DNA from: Calothrix sp. NIES-2098
GTDB taxonomy: Bacteria > Cyanobacteriota > Cyanobacteriia > Cyanobacteriales > Nostocaceae
DNA length: 64,000 bases
Assembly: GCA_002368175.1 (NCBI GenBank)
Contig: AP018172.1
Span: 5,831,001 to 5,895,000 of the forward strand
Direction of reading: 5' to 3'
Positions within the stretch are counted from its first letter, which is position 1; every line of letters begins with the position of its first letter. A program made the position numbers and the translations under genes. The notes under the pieces are model-generated. The model ran no database searches and was not told the DNA's origin. It saw only the letters and a list, made by a program, of their open reading frames with translations. This document shows, one piece after another, positions 35,301 through 44,119 of this stretch.

Positions 35301-38194
35301 TTGACTATTGGTAGTTCTGTACTGGCGATCGCATCTGTGTTATCCGCTATCTCTTCTAAAGTTGCGAATTCTTGGAAGACAGTTTCTGTTGCTGGTAAAT
35401 CTTCAACGCTCGCCAATTCCTTACTATCAGTAACACTGACTTCTGCCGTATCAAAATTATCTAAATTATTGAGATCGAGATCTAAAGTTGCTGCTGTAGC
35501 GGATGTTTCATCGAATAAATTCAATTCTCCACTGTCAGCAACGCTCGCTTCTGAGGTATCAAAGTTATCTAAAGTGAAATCGAGATCTAGAGTTGCTCCG
35601 GTGGTAGATGAATCCTCAACTAAATTCAATTTTTCACTGTCAGCAAAGTTATCTAAGGTGAAATCAAGATCTGGAGTTGTTGTGGCGGATGAGTCATCAA
35701 CTAAATTCAATTCTTCAGTGTCAGCAGCAGTCTTTTCTGGAGTATCAACATTAAATAAATCAATTTCCAGGTCAGCAAAAGCTTTTGACTGGTTAGTAAA
35801 TTCCGGAGTAAAATCTAGAGGTTCTGGAGGTAATGCTGTTGAGGAGAGTGAAGTGGGTAAGTGTAGCCCAGCGTAGATATCGCTTTGCTCTTCTAAGAAG
35901 CTGTTAATCTCGTTTACAGGTAGTTCTTGCTCATCAACCTGAGGAGAGATTGTCTTACTGGTTGGTGCTAAATCTGCAAATAAATCATCCCCAGCATCTG
36001 GTGAAAATATTAGATCGAGCTGCTCATCTGGCTGTGGGAAAGCTACATCAAAATCTTCCAGGTTAAAATTTGCTGTGGATGAAGGAGTATCGCCAAAAAA
36101 ATCATCAGCAGCTGTAAATAAACTCTCTTCTAACGCCTTAGCTACATCTTGCTCTAGTTTTGAGTCAAATTCTGGCTGTTGTTGAATTTGTGCTTCGTCG
36201 TTCCAGAAGTTGCTCAAATCTTCTGCTGATGACGAAAAATCCTGTGCTATTGTTGATGGCGTCTCAAATAAATCTCCAATTTCTGACTTATCTGGAGAAA
36301 ATGGTGTATTCTCTTCTATTTCAGTAAATAAATTCTCAAAAGAAAAGCTTTCTGGTTGGGGTAATTTAAGTTGTGATTCGCTACTAGAAGTAATTTCCTC
36401 AATTAAGTTTTCATTCTCGCTTTCTGAGAATAATTCATGGAAAGTGTTTTCCTCGTTTTCAGTTATTTCTCTATTAGGTATCGCTGCAATTTCTGATTGA
36501 GTTACTTCCGCAATAGATAAATTTTCTTTTTCATCTAATGCCAGTCCTAATAAATCTTGTACCACATCTTGCGGCGCAATATCTCCTGGATATTCTAAGA
36601 GAATTTGCGTAAATTCTTCTATACTTTCGTCTGTAGGTGTATCTAAATCTAGCTCATCAAAGTTTGTTGCTGCTGTTTGTGGCTGTTGCGATTCTAAATT
36701 TTCTTTTTCTAAGAAATTGTCGCCAAATAATGAACTGAAATCTTCTGTTTGAATTGTGGTTTTTTGAGAGTCATCATTGCTAATATCTTCATCAAAAGAT
36801 AGTAAATCGGCTAAATCGCTATCAGTATCCTCTGGATCGCTACTGGTGATATCGATTCCCAATTTATTAGCAGCAGTAATGTCTAGTATTTCCTCTTGTT
36901 GCCAAGTTTCATCTAGTTCTGGCGTTTCACCTTCAAATAAATCAGCAAGGGTATTTAACTCAGCTATTCCTACTTCTGGCCCTTTGGGATCGAGATTCTG
37001 ATTTGTCAGTAGTGTCTCATCTTCATGACCAGGTAAGGGGGTAAATATTAAAGGAGACTCAGCGGTAGTATTCTGCAATATTGGAGACAGATCCTGAGCT
37101 TTGTTAATTGGCTCAGATAGGTCAGTTATCAAGTTTTTAGTACCACTGATAACATCACTAGTTATAGAAGCTAGCTCATTAGCGATCGCACTTGACTGTA
37201 TCCCAGATTCTTCAGGTAAATTACTAGTTATGTCTACTAATTCAACTTCTGGGAAACTCAAGAGTACTTCTAGCTGCTGACTAATGACAATCTCAGCTTC
37301 CTTACCTTTAAGAACTAATTCCTGAGCTTTTTTAATTTCTGTAATGACAATTTTAGCCAGAGTTAGATAAGAATTATCGGGATTGGCGATCGCGTTTGTG
37401 GCTGCTTGACATAAATTGCACCACTTGGGCAAATCAAATTTATCTCCCAGCTGAAATAACTGTTGACAACATTGCTGGAGATTTTGTCGAGTTTCGAGAG
37501 TAGTTCCTTGTTTAAATAATTGCAACATTTCCCGCAGTGTTTGCAACACTTGGGCTTGAAACTCGCTCCAATTCTCAGTTTCTTTGGCGACAATCGGCGA
37601 ACCTGTTTCCTGTGGCGATGTCACAGATGGTTCCTGAGATACCTGGCTGTTTTCTTCTTCTGGGGTAGAGAAATCCCGCTGCATGAAAATTTCTGTCAGT
37701 GTGTTGGCATTATTTGCCAAAGCCGGACGTATTTCTGTCGCTGAAATACCGCTGTCTACACCAGTGTTTCCTTGTTGTAAGAGCAGTTCGAGATGTTCGT
37801 TGAGCCATTGAAAGACTGGCTCTGTTTCTGACATCAAAGTATTGGCTGTCTCTTCTGACAACCCATAAGGGCCGCTCAAATTCTCTAAAAGTGCTTTGAG
37901 GGTATCTGCTACACCAAGAAACAGAGATTCTAACTTTTGGTCAACCTGAATCGGATTCTCTTTCAGAATTTTAAAACAATCTTCTAGGCGGTGAGATGTA
38001 TGCTGGATGCTATTCAAACCAAGCATCGCAGCTCCTCCCTTGATGGAGTGAGCCGCCCGGAAGACTTCGTTGATCATTTCTGGGTCGTTCAGGGTACTCT
38101 GGAGATTCAACAACCCCTGTTCAATCGTATTCAGGTGGTCTCTTGCTTCTTCAATAAAGTAACCCAAAATGCGCTGTTGTTGTTCCGGCAGCAT
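32315..38194 (-). CDS. hmpE: CheA-type hybrid histidine kinase HmpE
   Basis: HmpE (1959 aa) is the kinase of the hormogonium chemotaxis-like system. It has an N-terminal Hpt domain with the phosphorylated His in FRAAHSIKGGAAML (about 53). A very long acidic linker (about 130-1330) holds seven 34-aa tandem repeats. Then come the dimerisation helix (PVKQLDDMSNLVGELVVNR), ATPase domain (HMLNNAIAHGIETPE; GDDGAGID; GRGVGMDV), CheW-like domain and a C-terminal receiver (VLIVDDSITVR; phospho-Asp in FCDIEMPRCDG). ATG 38194 is chosen over a TTG seven codons upstream. It closes the hmpA-B-C-D-E run, the order known from Nostoc punctiforme. Most length beyond typical CheA lies in the linker. Confidence 0.9.
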   Translation of the reverse strand: MLPEQQQRILGYFIEEARDHLNTIEQGLLNLQSTLNDPEMINEVFRAAHSIKGGAAMLGLNSIQHTSHRLEDCFKILKENPIQVDQKLESLFLGVADTLKALLENLSGPYGLSEETANTLMSETEPVFQWLNEHLELLLQQGNTGVDSGISATEIRPALANNANTLTEIFMQRDFSTPEEENSQVSQEPSVTSPQETGSPIVAKETENWSEFQAQVLQTLREMLQLFKQGTTLETRQNLQQCCQQLFQLGDKFDLPKWCNLCQAATNAIANPDNSYLTLAKIVITEIKKAQELVLKGKEAEIVISQQLEVLLSFPEVELVDITSNLPEESGIQSSAIANELASITSDVISGTKNLITDLSEPINKAQDLSPILQNTTAESPLIFTPLPGHEDETLLTNQNLDPKGPEVGIAELNTLADLFEGETPELDETWQQEEILDITAANKLGIDITSSDPEDTDSDLADLLSFDEDISNDDSQKTTIQTEDFSSLFGDNFLEKENLESQQPQTAATNFDELDLDTPTDESIEEFTQILLEYPGDIAPQDVVQDLLGLALDEKENLSIAEVTQSEIAAIPNREITENEENTFHELFSESENENLIEEITSSSESQLKLPQPESFSFENLFTEIEENTPFSPDKSEIGDLFETPSTIAQDFSSSAEDLSNFWNDEAQIQQQPEFDSKLEQDVAKALEESLFTAADDFFGDTPSSTANFNLEDFDVAFPQPDEQLDLIFSPDAGDDLFADLAPTSKTISPQVDEQELPVNEINSFLEEQSDIYAGLHLPTSLSSTALPPEPLDFTPEFTNQSKAFADLEIDLFNVDTPEKTAADTEELNLVDDSSATTTPDLDFTLDNFADSEKLNLVEDSSTTGATLDLDFTLDNFDTSEASVADSGELNLFDETSATAATLDLDLNNLDNFDTAEVSVTDSKELASVEDLPATETVFQEFATLEEIADNTDAIASTELPIVNDLPARETVLPEFATLEEIADNTDAIASAALPIVDELRDTETIFREFPNLEEVADNTNTLASTELPIVDELAATETVFQEFADLEELVDNTDTLASTELPIVDELAATETVFQEFADLEELVDNTDAIASIELPIVDELAVTETVFQEFADLEELVDNTDAIASIELPIVDELAVTETVFQEFADLEELVDNTANIDFNDAAIAENKVALNSSDEAKDLSATLLNIAHAVVADPKLEQPPAVTSEDEFADLETLLEEEFSTPIPEEDFAALEALLDEENDEEIATPPPVYPQQQPQTIANNANNTVTAPEIDDEFSDLEKLLAEADHTISHSPSAKPKTGKTPRPSTRRAARFEETMKVPVKQLDDMSNLVGELVVNRNTLEQDQERLRQSLDNLLIQVQHLSDVGARMQELYERSLLEASLLASRKNKESGAASPDSNADRGFSELEMDRFTPFHTLSQEMIEMIVRVRESASDIDFVTEETERVARQFRQVTTQLQEGLTRARMVPFSQAIDRLRRGVRDNAIKYGKQVELIIEGGDTLIDKMILDHLTDPLTHMLNNAIAHGIETPEVRQATGKKPVGEIAIRAFHQGNQTVISVGDDGAGIDTERIKAKALKLGMLTPAEAKTITRPEIYDLLFQSGFSIKDQADEISGRGVGMDVVRSEISEIRGTVNTDSTLGKGTTFTIRLPLTLSICKALCCVSDKARIAFPMDGVEDTLDIPVKNIQQNADGQTFIPWRDTVLPFRPLKELLAFNRQISRGSVYGGTRDDDMVSVVVVRSANNLIALQIDLVLSEQEIVIKQFEGPAPKPLGVAGATVLGDGRIMPIADVLEIMDIFQGRISKQSGGIWQQKATPITPEVPAVKIDPTVLIVDDSITVRELLSLTFNKAGYRVEQARDGQEAWDKLRSGLPCDIVFCDIEMPRCDGLELLSRIQKDNNLNHLPIAMLTSRGADKHRQMAIQLGASGYFTKPYLEEALLEAAVRMLKGEKLIHSTTA
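34725..35402 (-). repeat. Seven 102-bp tandem repeats inside hmpE
   Basis: Seven in-frame copies of a 34-codon unit (consensus pieces ETVFQEFADLEELVD and NTDAIASTELPIVDEL) occur in the acidic linker of HmpE. The four nearest the kinase core (lowest coordinates) are nearly identical at DNA level, so they arose recently. The first three have diverged. A weaker set of about 35-codon repeats (LDLDFTLDNFD) precedes it. Confidence 0.9.
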
Positions 38195-38204
38195 AGTTTT
38201 TTCG

Positions 38205-38275
38205 CCAAGAGTCAATAGTCAAGAGTCAACAGTTAATCATCAACAGTCAAGAGCCAATATTTAAACTTTGGACTA
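38205..38275 (-). repeat. Heptanucleotide repeat between hmpD and hmpE
   Basis: AGTCAAT/AGTCAAG/AGTCAAC-type heptamers fill most of the roughly 90-bp spacer between hmpD and hmpE. It resembles the repeat at 27720-27762 and is probably a short tandem repeat of no coding value. Confidence 0.65.
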
Positions 38276-38284
38276 TTGACTAAA

Positions 38285-41224
38285 TTATCTAGATTCGAGG
38301 GTTTCCACCCGGAAACGTTCAACAGAAGCAATTAAGTCACGGGATACACCTACTAGGTTTTGCAGGGCACCGGAAACTCGTTGTGCTTCCTGGGAAGTTT
38401 CTTGTGCTGTCAGTTCTACCGATTGCATCACGTGAGCTACAGCACGGGAGGTTTCAGTTTGTTCCACAGTATCGGAGGTAATTGAGCGCACCAGAATATC
38501 AATACGATTTGCTACTTGAATAATATTTTCGAGCGATCGCTTGGCTTCTTCTGCCAACTTAGTACCTTTAATTACCTGTTGCGTACCTTCCTCCATTGCA
38601 GTCATCACAGAGCCTGTTTCGCTCTGGATTTGCATCACGATTTGTTCAATTTCTTTTAACGACTTGGCAGATTTATCTGCTAGCTGGCGCACTTCATCTG
38701 CTACAATCGCAAATCCGCGTCCGGCTTCTCCTGCTCTTGCCGCCTCAATACTAGCATTGAGTGCTAATAAATTGGTTCTAGAAGCAATTTGAGAGATTAA
38801 CGCGACAATTTTTGAGATTTCCTGAGAAGATTCTGCTAATCGCTTCACTTTTCGGGTTGTTTCTGCTACAGTTTCCCGAATTTCTAGAATACCTGCCACA
38901 GTATTTTCCACAGCTTCCCCACCTTTGAGGGCGATCGTGCTGGCATCACGGGCTACAGCCTCTGCTTCTCGCGCTGCTTCTGCTACCCGTTGAATTGAGT
39001 CGGTCATCACCTGTACAGAATTCAGGGTGACAGCCAATTCTTCTGCTTGTCGCAAGGCATCACTAGATAAGGCTCTAGCAAAGGTTTCGGAGTTGGTTGC
39101 ACCTTTGGTTACTTCCTTGGCTGCCACTTTTACCTGTTGGACGATATCCCGTAGGTTTTGAATTGTCAGGTTAAAAGCATCAGCAACGGCTCCGAGTACG
39201 TCTGCTGTCACCTCAGCTTGGACTGTTAAATCTCCTCTAGCGGCTCCTTCCACATCATCCAACAAACGAATCACTTGGCGTTGGAGATTTTCTTTAGCTT
39301 CTTCCTGTTCGTCAGCTTTGCGTTGGGCTTCATTGGTGGTAGTAAAAATTACCCGTGCCATTTCATTAAAGCCAGTAGCTAGCATTCCTAATTCATCTTC
39401 AGAATACACTGTCGCTTGCACATTCAGATTACCTTGCCGCACAGCATCAAACTGAGCTTGCAAATTCTGGGTTGTGCGCCTAACTTGCTTGAGTGTAAAA
39501 TTCCCCATAAATGCAGCAGTCGCAAAACCAGCAATCCCAGCTGCTAGTGACATAGCCCAGCCAGTATTGCGCACTGATTCCCGTTGCTGCGGCGGAGAAA
39601 AGGTAGTAGCTCCAAAGCTGACTGTGGCTACAACTAGTGCCGAAACAATACCTACACTACCTGCGATTAGCCATTGTTTCTTTTCTAAGGAAGCATTCTC
39701 TAAGGGGGCTAACCAACCTTGCTCAACGCTGACGGCGGGTTCTAACTTCGAGACATCTACTTGCGTAAAGACTGGGACTGCTTCTTGAGAACCAGTAATC
39801 GAAAATAATTCATCTTCGCGATCGCTAGCTTCATCAATTGCAGAAGACTCCACAACTTGACTGCGGGAGCTACTACCAGTTTCTAGCGCACTAGAATGCA
39901 TAGCGATATCGCTAAAGCTGGAATCTGCATCTGCCAGATCGAATCCTGGAATGTTACCTAAATCGTCAAAGTCATCAAAGTCATCGAGAAACTCTATATT
40001 ACTCTTGGAATTGCTGCCATTGCGGATATTGCCTGTATCTCCATCGAAGCTCACACTCTCTGAACCAAAAGCAGATTCAAATGCCTCAAAATCAAAATTA
40101 TCGTCAATATCCAAATCATTTGTTTGAACTGTTACACCCGGTTTTACCTGTTTTTCTTCTTGGCTAAAATCTTTGTTAGCAGAAGCAGATACCTCTTTTA
40201 ATGTATCGTGAGCTTCTATCGGCCCCAACCAATTATCGGGTGTACTTTGAGATAAATTATCTTGGGTGTTCGATCTCAAATTGTTTGTTTTTGTTGAACT
40301 TTCCTGAACAACTATTTGGCTCTTCGCTAAAGTTTCATTTTCCAGGCTATTGCTGTTCATTTCCAAATCCGCATCGCTTGATTGGGGATACTTTTCCTCC
40401 ATCAAGAATTCAGTTGGGATTTCCCAGCTATTGCTTGTTGATAAATCAAATTCTGCAAAAGGTGAATCGCTATCATCTTGAGAATTAGCAATTCCTTCTT
40501 GAGTTGAACTTGTAACAGAGTCTAAAAAAGGATTGTTGGCTCCTGGCGCGTCAATACTATCCTCGGTGCTATCTTCCTGCCAAAAAGCAGGTAATTCCAG
40601 GTCTGTTTGCTCTTCCCAACTGTTGGCTGGTGTATCTTGCTCGCTTACTCGATCGTTCAAACTAAACGGGTCATCACTCAAGGATTCTGAGGAATCGGGT
40701 ATAGAACTAAATGCAATACTACTGTTTGCAGAGATATCAAAGGGGCTTTCCAAAGACAGCTCTTCTATTCGATCGACCTCTGGTTGGTACTCGCCAAAAG
40801 CTTTGTCGTCAAAGCTGCTGTTAGCAAAATCGCTACTGCTGTTAAAATCTTGCGATTTTGGCTCATCAGCTAGCATTGCATCAGGAATTTCTACTGAGGA
40901 TATTTGCTGATTATCCTGTGTAGGAATATCGCGATCGGGAATATTTTGCTGGTATTCATTAATACTTTCAAGACCGTGTTTGGCAAAACCAATGATTTCT
41001 TTATCCTGAGTCAGGTGCAGTACTTGTTCGTATTCAGCTTTGGCAACATCGTACTGCTGTAAGACGTAGTAGATGTGACCTCGTAACAAATGGGAGTTAG
41101 GGTCACTGGGTAAATTTTGCACCACTTGGTCAACTAAAGTGGCGGCAACTTCATAGTTTTGTTGCGCGTAAGCTGTACAAGCCTGCTTATATATTTCTAA
41201 GTAATCTTCTATACCTGCTGCCAT
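38285..41224 (-). CDS. hmpD: Methyl-accepting chemotaxis-like protein HmpD
   Basis: HmpD (979 aa) is the receptor of the Hmp system. The N-terminal 100 residues form a TPR-like helical region (YLEIYKQACTAYAQQNYEVAATLVD). A long acidic low-complexity linker follows to about 520. Two close membrane helices (about 525-575; AGSVGIVSALVVATVSFGA and AAGIAGFATAAFMG) have almost no periplasmic loop. HAMP-like coils and the MCP signalling domain follow, with hairpin tip EIAKIVALISQIASRTNLLALNAS-like sequence and EAARAGEAGRGFAIVADEVR. It seems not to sense external ligand directly. ATG 41224 (MAAGIEDYLE), preceded by GAGGGTGG, is preferred to a start 30 codons upstream inside hmpC. Confidence 0.9.
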   Translation of the reverse strand: MAAGIEDYLEIYKQACTAYAQQNYEVAATLVDQVVQNLPSDPNSHLLRGHIYYVLQQYDVAKAEYEQVLHLTQDKEIIGFAKHGLESINEYQQNIPDRDIPTQDNQQISSVEIPDAMLADEPKSQDFNSSSDFANSSFDDKAFGEYQPEVDRIEELSLESPFDISANSSIAFSSIPDSSESLSDDPFSLNDRVSEQDTPANSWEEQTDLELPAFWQEDSTEDSIDAPGANNPFLDSVTSSTQEGIANSQDDSDSPFAEFDLSTSNSWEIPTEFLMEEKYPQSSDADLEMNSNSLENETLAKSQIVVQESSTKTNNLRSNTQDNLSQSTPDNWLGPIEAHDTLKEVSASANKDFSQEEKQVKPGVTVQTNDLDIDDNFDFEAFESAFGSESVSFDGDTGNIRNGSNSKSNIEFLDDFDDFDDLGNIPGFDLADADSSFSDIAMHSSALETGSSSRSQVVESSAIDEASDREDELFSITGSQEAVPVFTQVDVSKLEPAVSVEQGWLAPLENASLEKKQWLIAGSVGIVSALVVATVSFGATTFSPPQQRESVRNTGWAMSLAAGIAGFATAAFMGNFTLKQVRRTTQNLQAQFDAVRQGNLNVQATVYSEDELGMLATGFNEMARVIFTTTNEAQRKADEQEEAKENLQRQVIRLLDDVEGAARGDLTVQAEVTADVLGAVADAFNLTIQNLRDIVQQVKVAAKEVTKGATNSETFARALSSDALRQAEELAVTLNSVQVMTDSIQRVAEAAREAEAVARDASTIALKGGEAVENTVAGILEIRETVAETTRKVKRLAESSQEISKIVALISQIASRTNLLALNASIEAARAGEAGRGFAIVADEVRQLADKSAKSLKEIEQIVMQIQSETGSVMTAMEEGTQQVIKGTKLAEEAKRSLENIIQVANRIDILVRSITSDTVEQTETSRAVAHVMQSVELTAQETSQEAQRVSGALQNLVGVSRDLIASVERFRVETLESR

Positions 41225-41240
41225 TTCCACCCTCTCAATT

Positions 41241-41771
41241 TCATCCTGCCCACCTCGCACTCCGCAAAATTGCTGTTTGATCGAGCAGTCGTAGACACTG
41301 ATTTTTTTTAGCATCTAATAACCACTCACCGCGTAAAAAAGGAGCCATAGTATCTGGTACATGAGTTGGTAGCATTAGATGCTGTGCATCAAGCCAGTCC
41401 ATGCCGCCGATTTCTTCTACCGCTAAACCCACTATTGTGTCTTGCTCTTCGATAGCAATTACCGGAATTTCTGCTCGATCTGTGTTTAGCGCGGTTGCTT
41501 CTCCCAGAAATTGACCCAAATCAGCCACCCAAATTACTCGACCTCGTAAATTTAGAGTACCCAAAAGTAAAGGAGAAGCATTAGGAATCGGAGTGATTCT
41601 ATCTGGACTCAGTTCCATTACTTCCCGAATCCCAGTTGCCGGTAGTGCAAACTCCTGGTGCGAAGGAATGTAAAACCGCAAATGTAATTCACCTTCAGGA
41701 CTTTCTACTTGTAATTCAGGACGGAAGTGGTCTTGACTACCACCACTTAAAAAGTCCGGTTTGCTGACCAT
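41241..41771 (-). CDS. hmpC: CheW-like coupling protein HmpC
   Basis: HmpC (176 aa) has a single CheW domain after a short polar start. The typical pattern is FALPATGIREVMEL, then PNASPLLLGTLNLRGRVIWVADL, then VGLAVEEIGGM. It would couple the receptor HmpD to the kinase HmpE. It lies between hmpB (13 bp) and hmpD (16 bp), which implies one transcript. GGATAAGGA precedes the ATG. Assignment as HmpC depends on this order and on the divergent hmpF. Confidence 0.9.
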   Translation of the reverse strand: MVSKPDFLSGGSQDHFRPELQVESPEGELHLRFYIPSHQEFALPATGIREVMELSPDRITPIPNASPLLLGTLNLRGRVIWVADLGQFLGEATALNTDRAEIPVIAIEEQDTIVGLAVEEIGGMDWLDAQHLMLPTHVPDTMAPFLRGEWLLDAKKNQCLRLLDQTAILRSARWAG

Positions 41772-41784
41772 GTTATTTTCATCC

Positions 41785-42150
41785 TTATCCTCGCAGCAGT
41801 TGTTTGACTGTTCCCACCAACTCAGTTGGTTGGAATGGTTTGGCTATGTAAGCGTCTGCACCCTGCTTCATACCCCAGTAGCGATCGAATTCTTCACCTT
41901 TAGAAGAACACATCACAACGGGGACATTCTGGGTTTTCGGATCGGATTTTAACCGACGGCAAACTTCGTAGCCGTTCATCCGAGGCATGACAATATCCAA
42001 GACCACCAAATCCGGAGGTGCGCTTTGAATCGCCTCCAAAGCTTCTACTCCGTCACTTGCATGGGTGACTGTTAAGCCACTTGCTTTCAGGAGGTCTGTA
42101 ATCATCTCCCGTTGTGCGATACTGTCTTCCACAATCAGAACTGTACTCAT
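41785..42150 (-). CDS. hmpB: CheY-like response regulator HmpB
   Basis: HmpB (121 aa) is a lone receiver domain. The acidic pocket is VEDS near 7-10, the phospho-Asp is in LVVLDIVMPRMNGYEV near 53, and the Lys is in IAKPF near 104. No output domain is present, so it works by protein contact, like CheY. It is probably phosphorylated by HmpE. It is separated from hmpA by about 180 bp and from hmpC by 13 bp. Confidence 0.9.
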   Translation of the reverse strand: MSTVLIVEDSIAQREMITDLLKASGLTVTHASDGVEALEAIQSAPPDLVVLDIVMPRMNGYEVCRRLKSDPKTQNVPVVMCSSKGEEFDRYWGMKQGADAYIAKPFQPTELVGTVKQLLRG

Positions 42151-42332
42151 AAATGCCTATCTACCTCCTGATGTAGACGTTCCCTTTTGGAACATTCCCT
42201 GATTCCCCCGCAAGCATTTAGTGTATAAATTAACTCTATTGTTTCACTAATTTACTAGATAATAACTTTGTACTGGTTGTACTGGGGCTAGTTGATTCTG
42301 TGATAACATTTTTTACCTCATCTTTTATGGAA

Positions 42333-43559
42333 TCAACAAGTCTTGTATCTTTTTTGTATGTCTTGCCGATCATCTATATTGATATATTTTTCTACAAGCA
42401 TCAGTATCTCAGTATCTTTCAACGGTTTTGTCAAAAAATCTGTAGTCCCGACCATCCTAGCTCTGACTCGATCGATAAATCTATCTCGATCGTTTAGTAA
42501 AATAATTGGCACGAGTGCAAATGTCTTTGACTGTCGCATCATGGCACAAATCTCATACCCATCCAATTCTGGCATGGTGATGTCGCAGAAAATCATATCT
42601 GGCTTGAGTTGAAAAACGAGACTGAGGAACTCTAAAGGATTAGTTAAAGTTAACACCTCATATCCTTTTGACTGCAAAATCGACTCTATAGTCTCACCCA
42701 TAGGCGTTGGTTGCTGAATACTTACTATTTGCACTCTACCGTTGCTATCTATTACCGAATTTTCTCTATCTTCCTCTTGGTTACTAGTATCTGAATATAC
42801 TAATTGCAACCAGCCCTGCTGCACGTATGGGTATATGGCCTTAGCGACTGTGAAAATATCTCGATTGAGATAGCGTGCTAGTTGACGCAGGGATGTTTTA
42901 CCATCTGCCCAATGCTTGAGTTTTTTAACTGTTTCTACTGGTAAAGAGGAATTTAATTGAACTACGTCAGAAAGCATAGGCACTTGATCGGGAGACTGGA
43001 TATACGGATATAGTTGCCGCCAATGTTGCAACTGCTTGGCAATTTTTGTGACTAGAGGCGTAATCTCCCAGGTAGTTAATTGTGGGGTCAGTGCTGAACC
43101 CCGATCGAAAATAAAGCTACCTTCATGCAAACTCAGTAAATCAAAGAGAGTTTCAGCTACAAGACCATGCATAATATTACGAGCTATTTTTGGGTCAATC
43201 GTATTCTGCTCTAAGAGTGCCCACAGATAGCTATACTCTGCTACATTCGCTGAGTCTAGGGAGGCTGGTTGTATATCGTCAAGCTGCATCTCGACTCGGT
43301 AATATCGTAAATAATCGTCAATCCTAGGTAAACTACCATCTCCTTGTTGGCAATAAATAATCTGGCCATTGAGGAAAAAGACGAACCAATACTGTTGTTG
43401 TTGGCAAGTTAAACAATAGCGATCTCTGTTCACCTCTCTACTAATTTTGTCGCCATTGCGAAAGTTATGGGTTTTCACCAACAATTGACCAGTTCGCTGC
43501 CCCCACTCAATCAATTGCAGGATACTCAGAATATCAATTTCATTTAAATTTCCCTGCAT
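42333..43559 (-). CDS. hmpA: PatA-family response regulator HmpA
   Basis: HmpA (408 aa) has an N-terminal DUF4388/PATAN-like domain (MQGNLNEIDILSILQLIEWG) and a C-terminal receiver domain with phospho-Asp in MIFCDITMPELDGYEI. The family includes PatA and the PixG/PixE-type regulators; PATAN domains mediate protein contacts that control type IV pili. In N. punctiforme the hmp locus begins with such a gene. It would be the first gene of the minus-strand hmp unit, facing hmpF across a 560-bp region. Confidence 0.87.
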   Translation of the reverse strand: MQGNLNEIDILSILQLIEWGQRTGQLLVKTHNFRNGDKISREVNRDRYCLTCQQQQYWFVFFLNGQIIYCQQGDGSLPRIDDYLRYYRVEMQLDDIQPASLDSANVAEYSYLWALLEQNTIDPKIARNIMHGLVAETLFDLLSLHEGSFIFDRGSALTPQLTTWEITPLVTKIAKQLQHWRQLYPYIQSPDQVPMLSDVVQLNSSLPVETVKKLKHWADGKTSLRQLARYLNRDIFTVAKAIYPYVQQGWLQLVYSDTSNQEEDRENSVIDSNGRVQIVSIQQPTPMGETIESILQSKGYEVLTLTNPLEFLSLVFQLKPDMIFCDITMPELDGYEICAMMRQSKTFALVPIILLNDRDRFIDRVRARMVGTTDFLTKPLKDTEILMLVEKYINIDDRQDIQKRYKTC

Positions 43560-44119
43560 TTAGGTAAAAGGTACTCCTTGCGATCCTGATGAGATTCTTT
43601 GTTAAGTTTGCCCAGTAATTTTTTATGTTTAACTAGTGTAAGCAAGTAGTTTGCATTATTTAAGTGTGGAATGCAGAAATCGCAGGGTAAAAGGGGCTAT
43701 AAAGTAGAAAGTAGTAGCTATTGTTAATGAAGTGACAGAAATACTGCTGTTTTCACAGTTTTTAAAGTTTTTACTGACGTTGCCCTTAGCGAACAAGCTA
43801 TTGGGCATGAAGGAAATTATTGCCTGCACAACATTTTTAGCGATCGCATCCGTTAAGCAATCTTCCTTAATTTTTCGTAATACACTATGACAAAGCTAGT
43901 GATCACACGGTAGCCATCATTATTGCCATCAGCACAAAATAAAAAGGCGCGATTCAAACACATACATCTATAAGTATCAAGGCATGGAATCAATCTCATG
44001 TCTATAAATAGTTTTGTTTGTCTTGTTTTTCCTAGCTGGAGTGAAATCAGACAAGCTAACAGAAATATCTAAGATAAAACTCAAATCACGGACATCAAGT
44101 ACACAAAAGGACTAACGGT
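43560..44119. promoter_or_regulatory. Divergent hmpA-hmpF control region
   Basis: This 560-bp non-coding stretch lies between the divergent hmpA and hmpF starts and must hold both promoters. It is AT-rich with one GCGATCGC. GGTACTCCTT lies next to the hmpA start (AAGGAGTACC read in its direction, which could be a ribosome-binding site). AAAGGA lies 9 nt before the hmpF GTG. I could not identify sigma-factor boxes with confidence. Confidence 0.45.

Noticed and set aside
34626..35876. 416-codon open frame on the plus strand opposite hmpE
   Set aside because: It is a mirror of the HmpE repeat region. The 102-bp units are a multiple of three, so all phases stay open; the product is Ser-rich without domains and has no ribosome-binding site.
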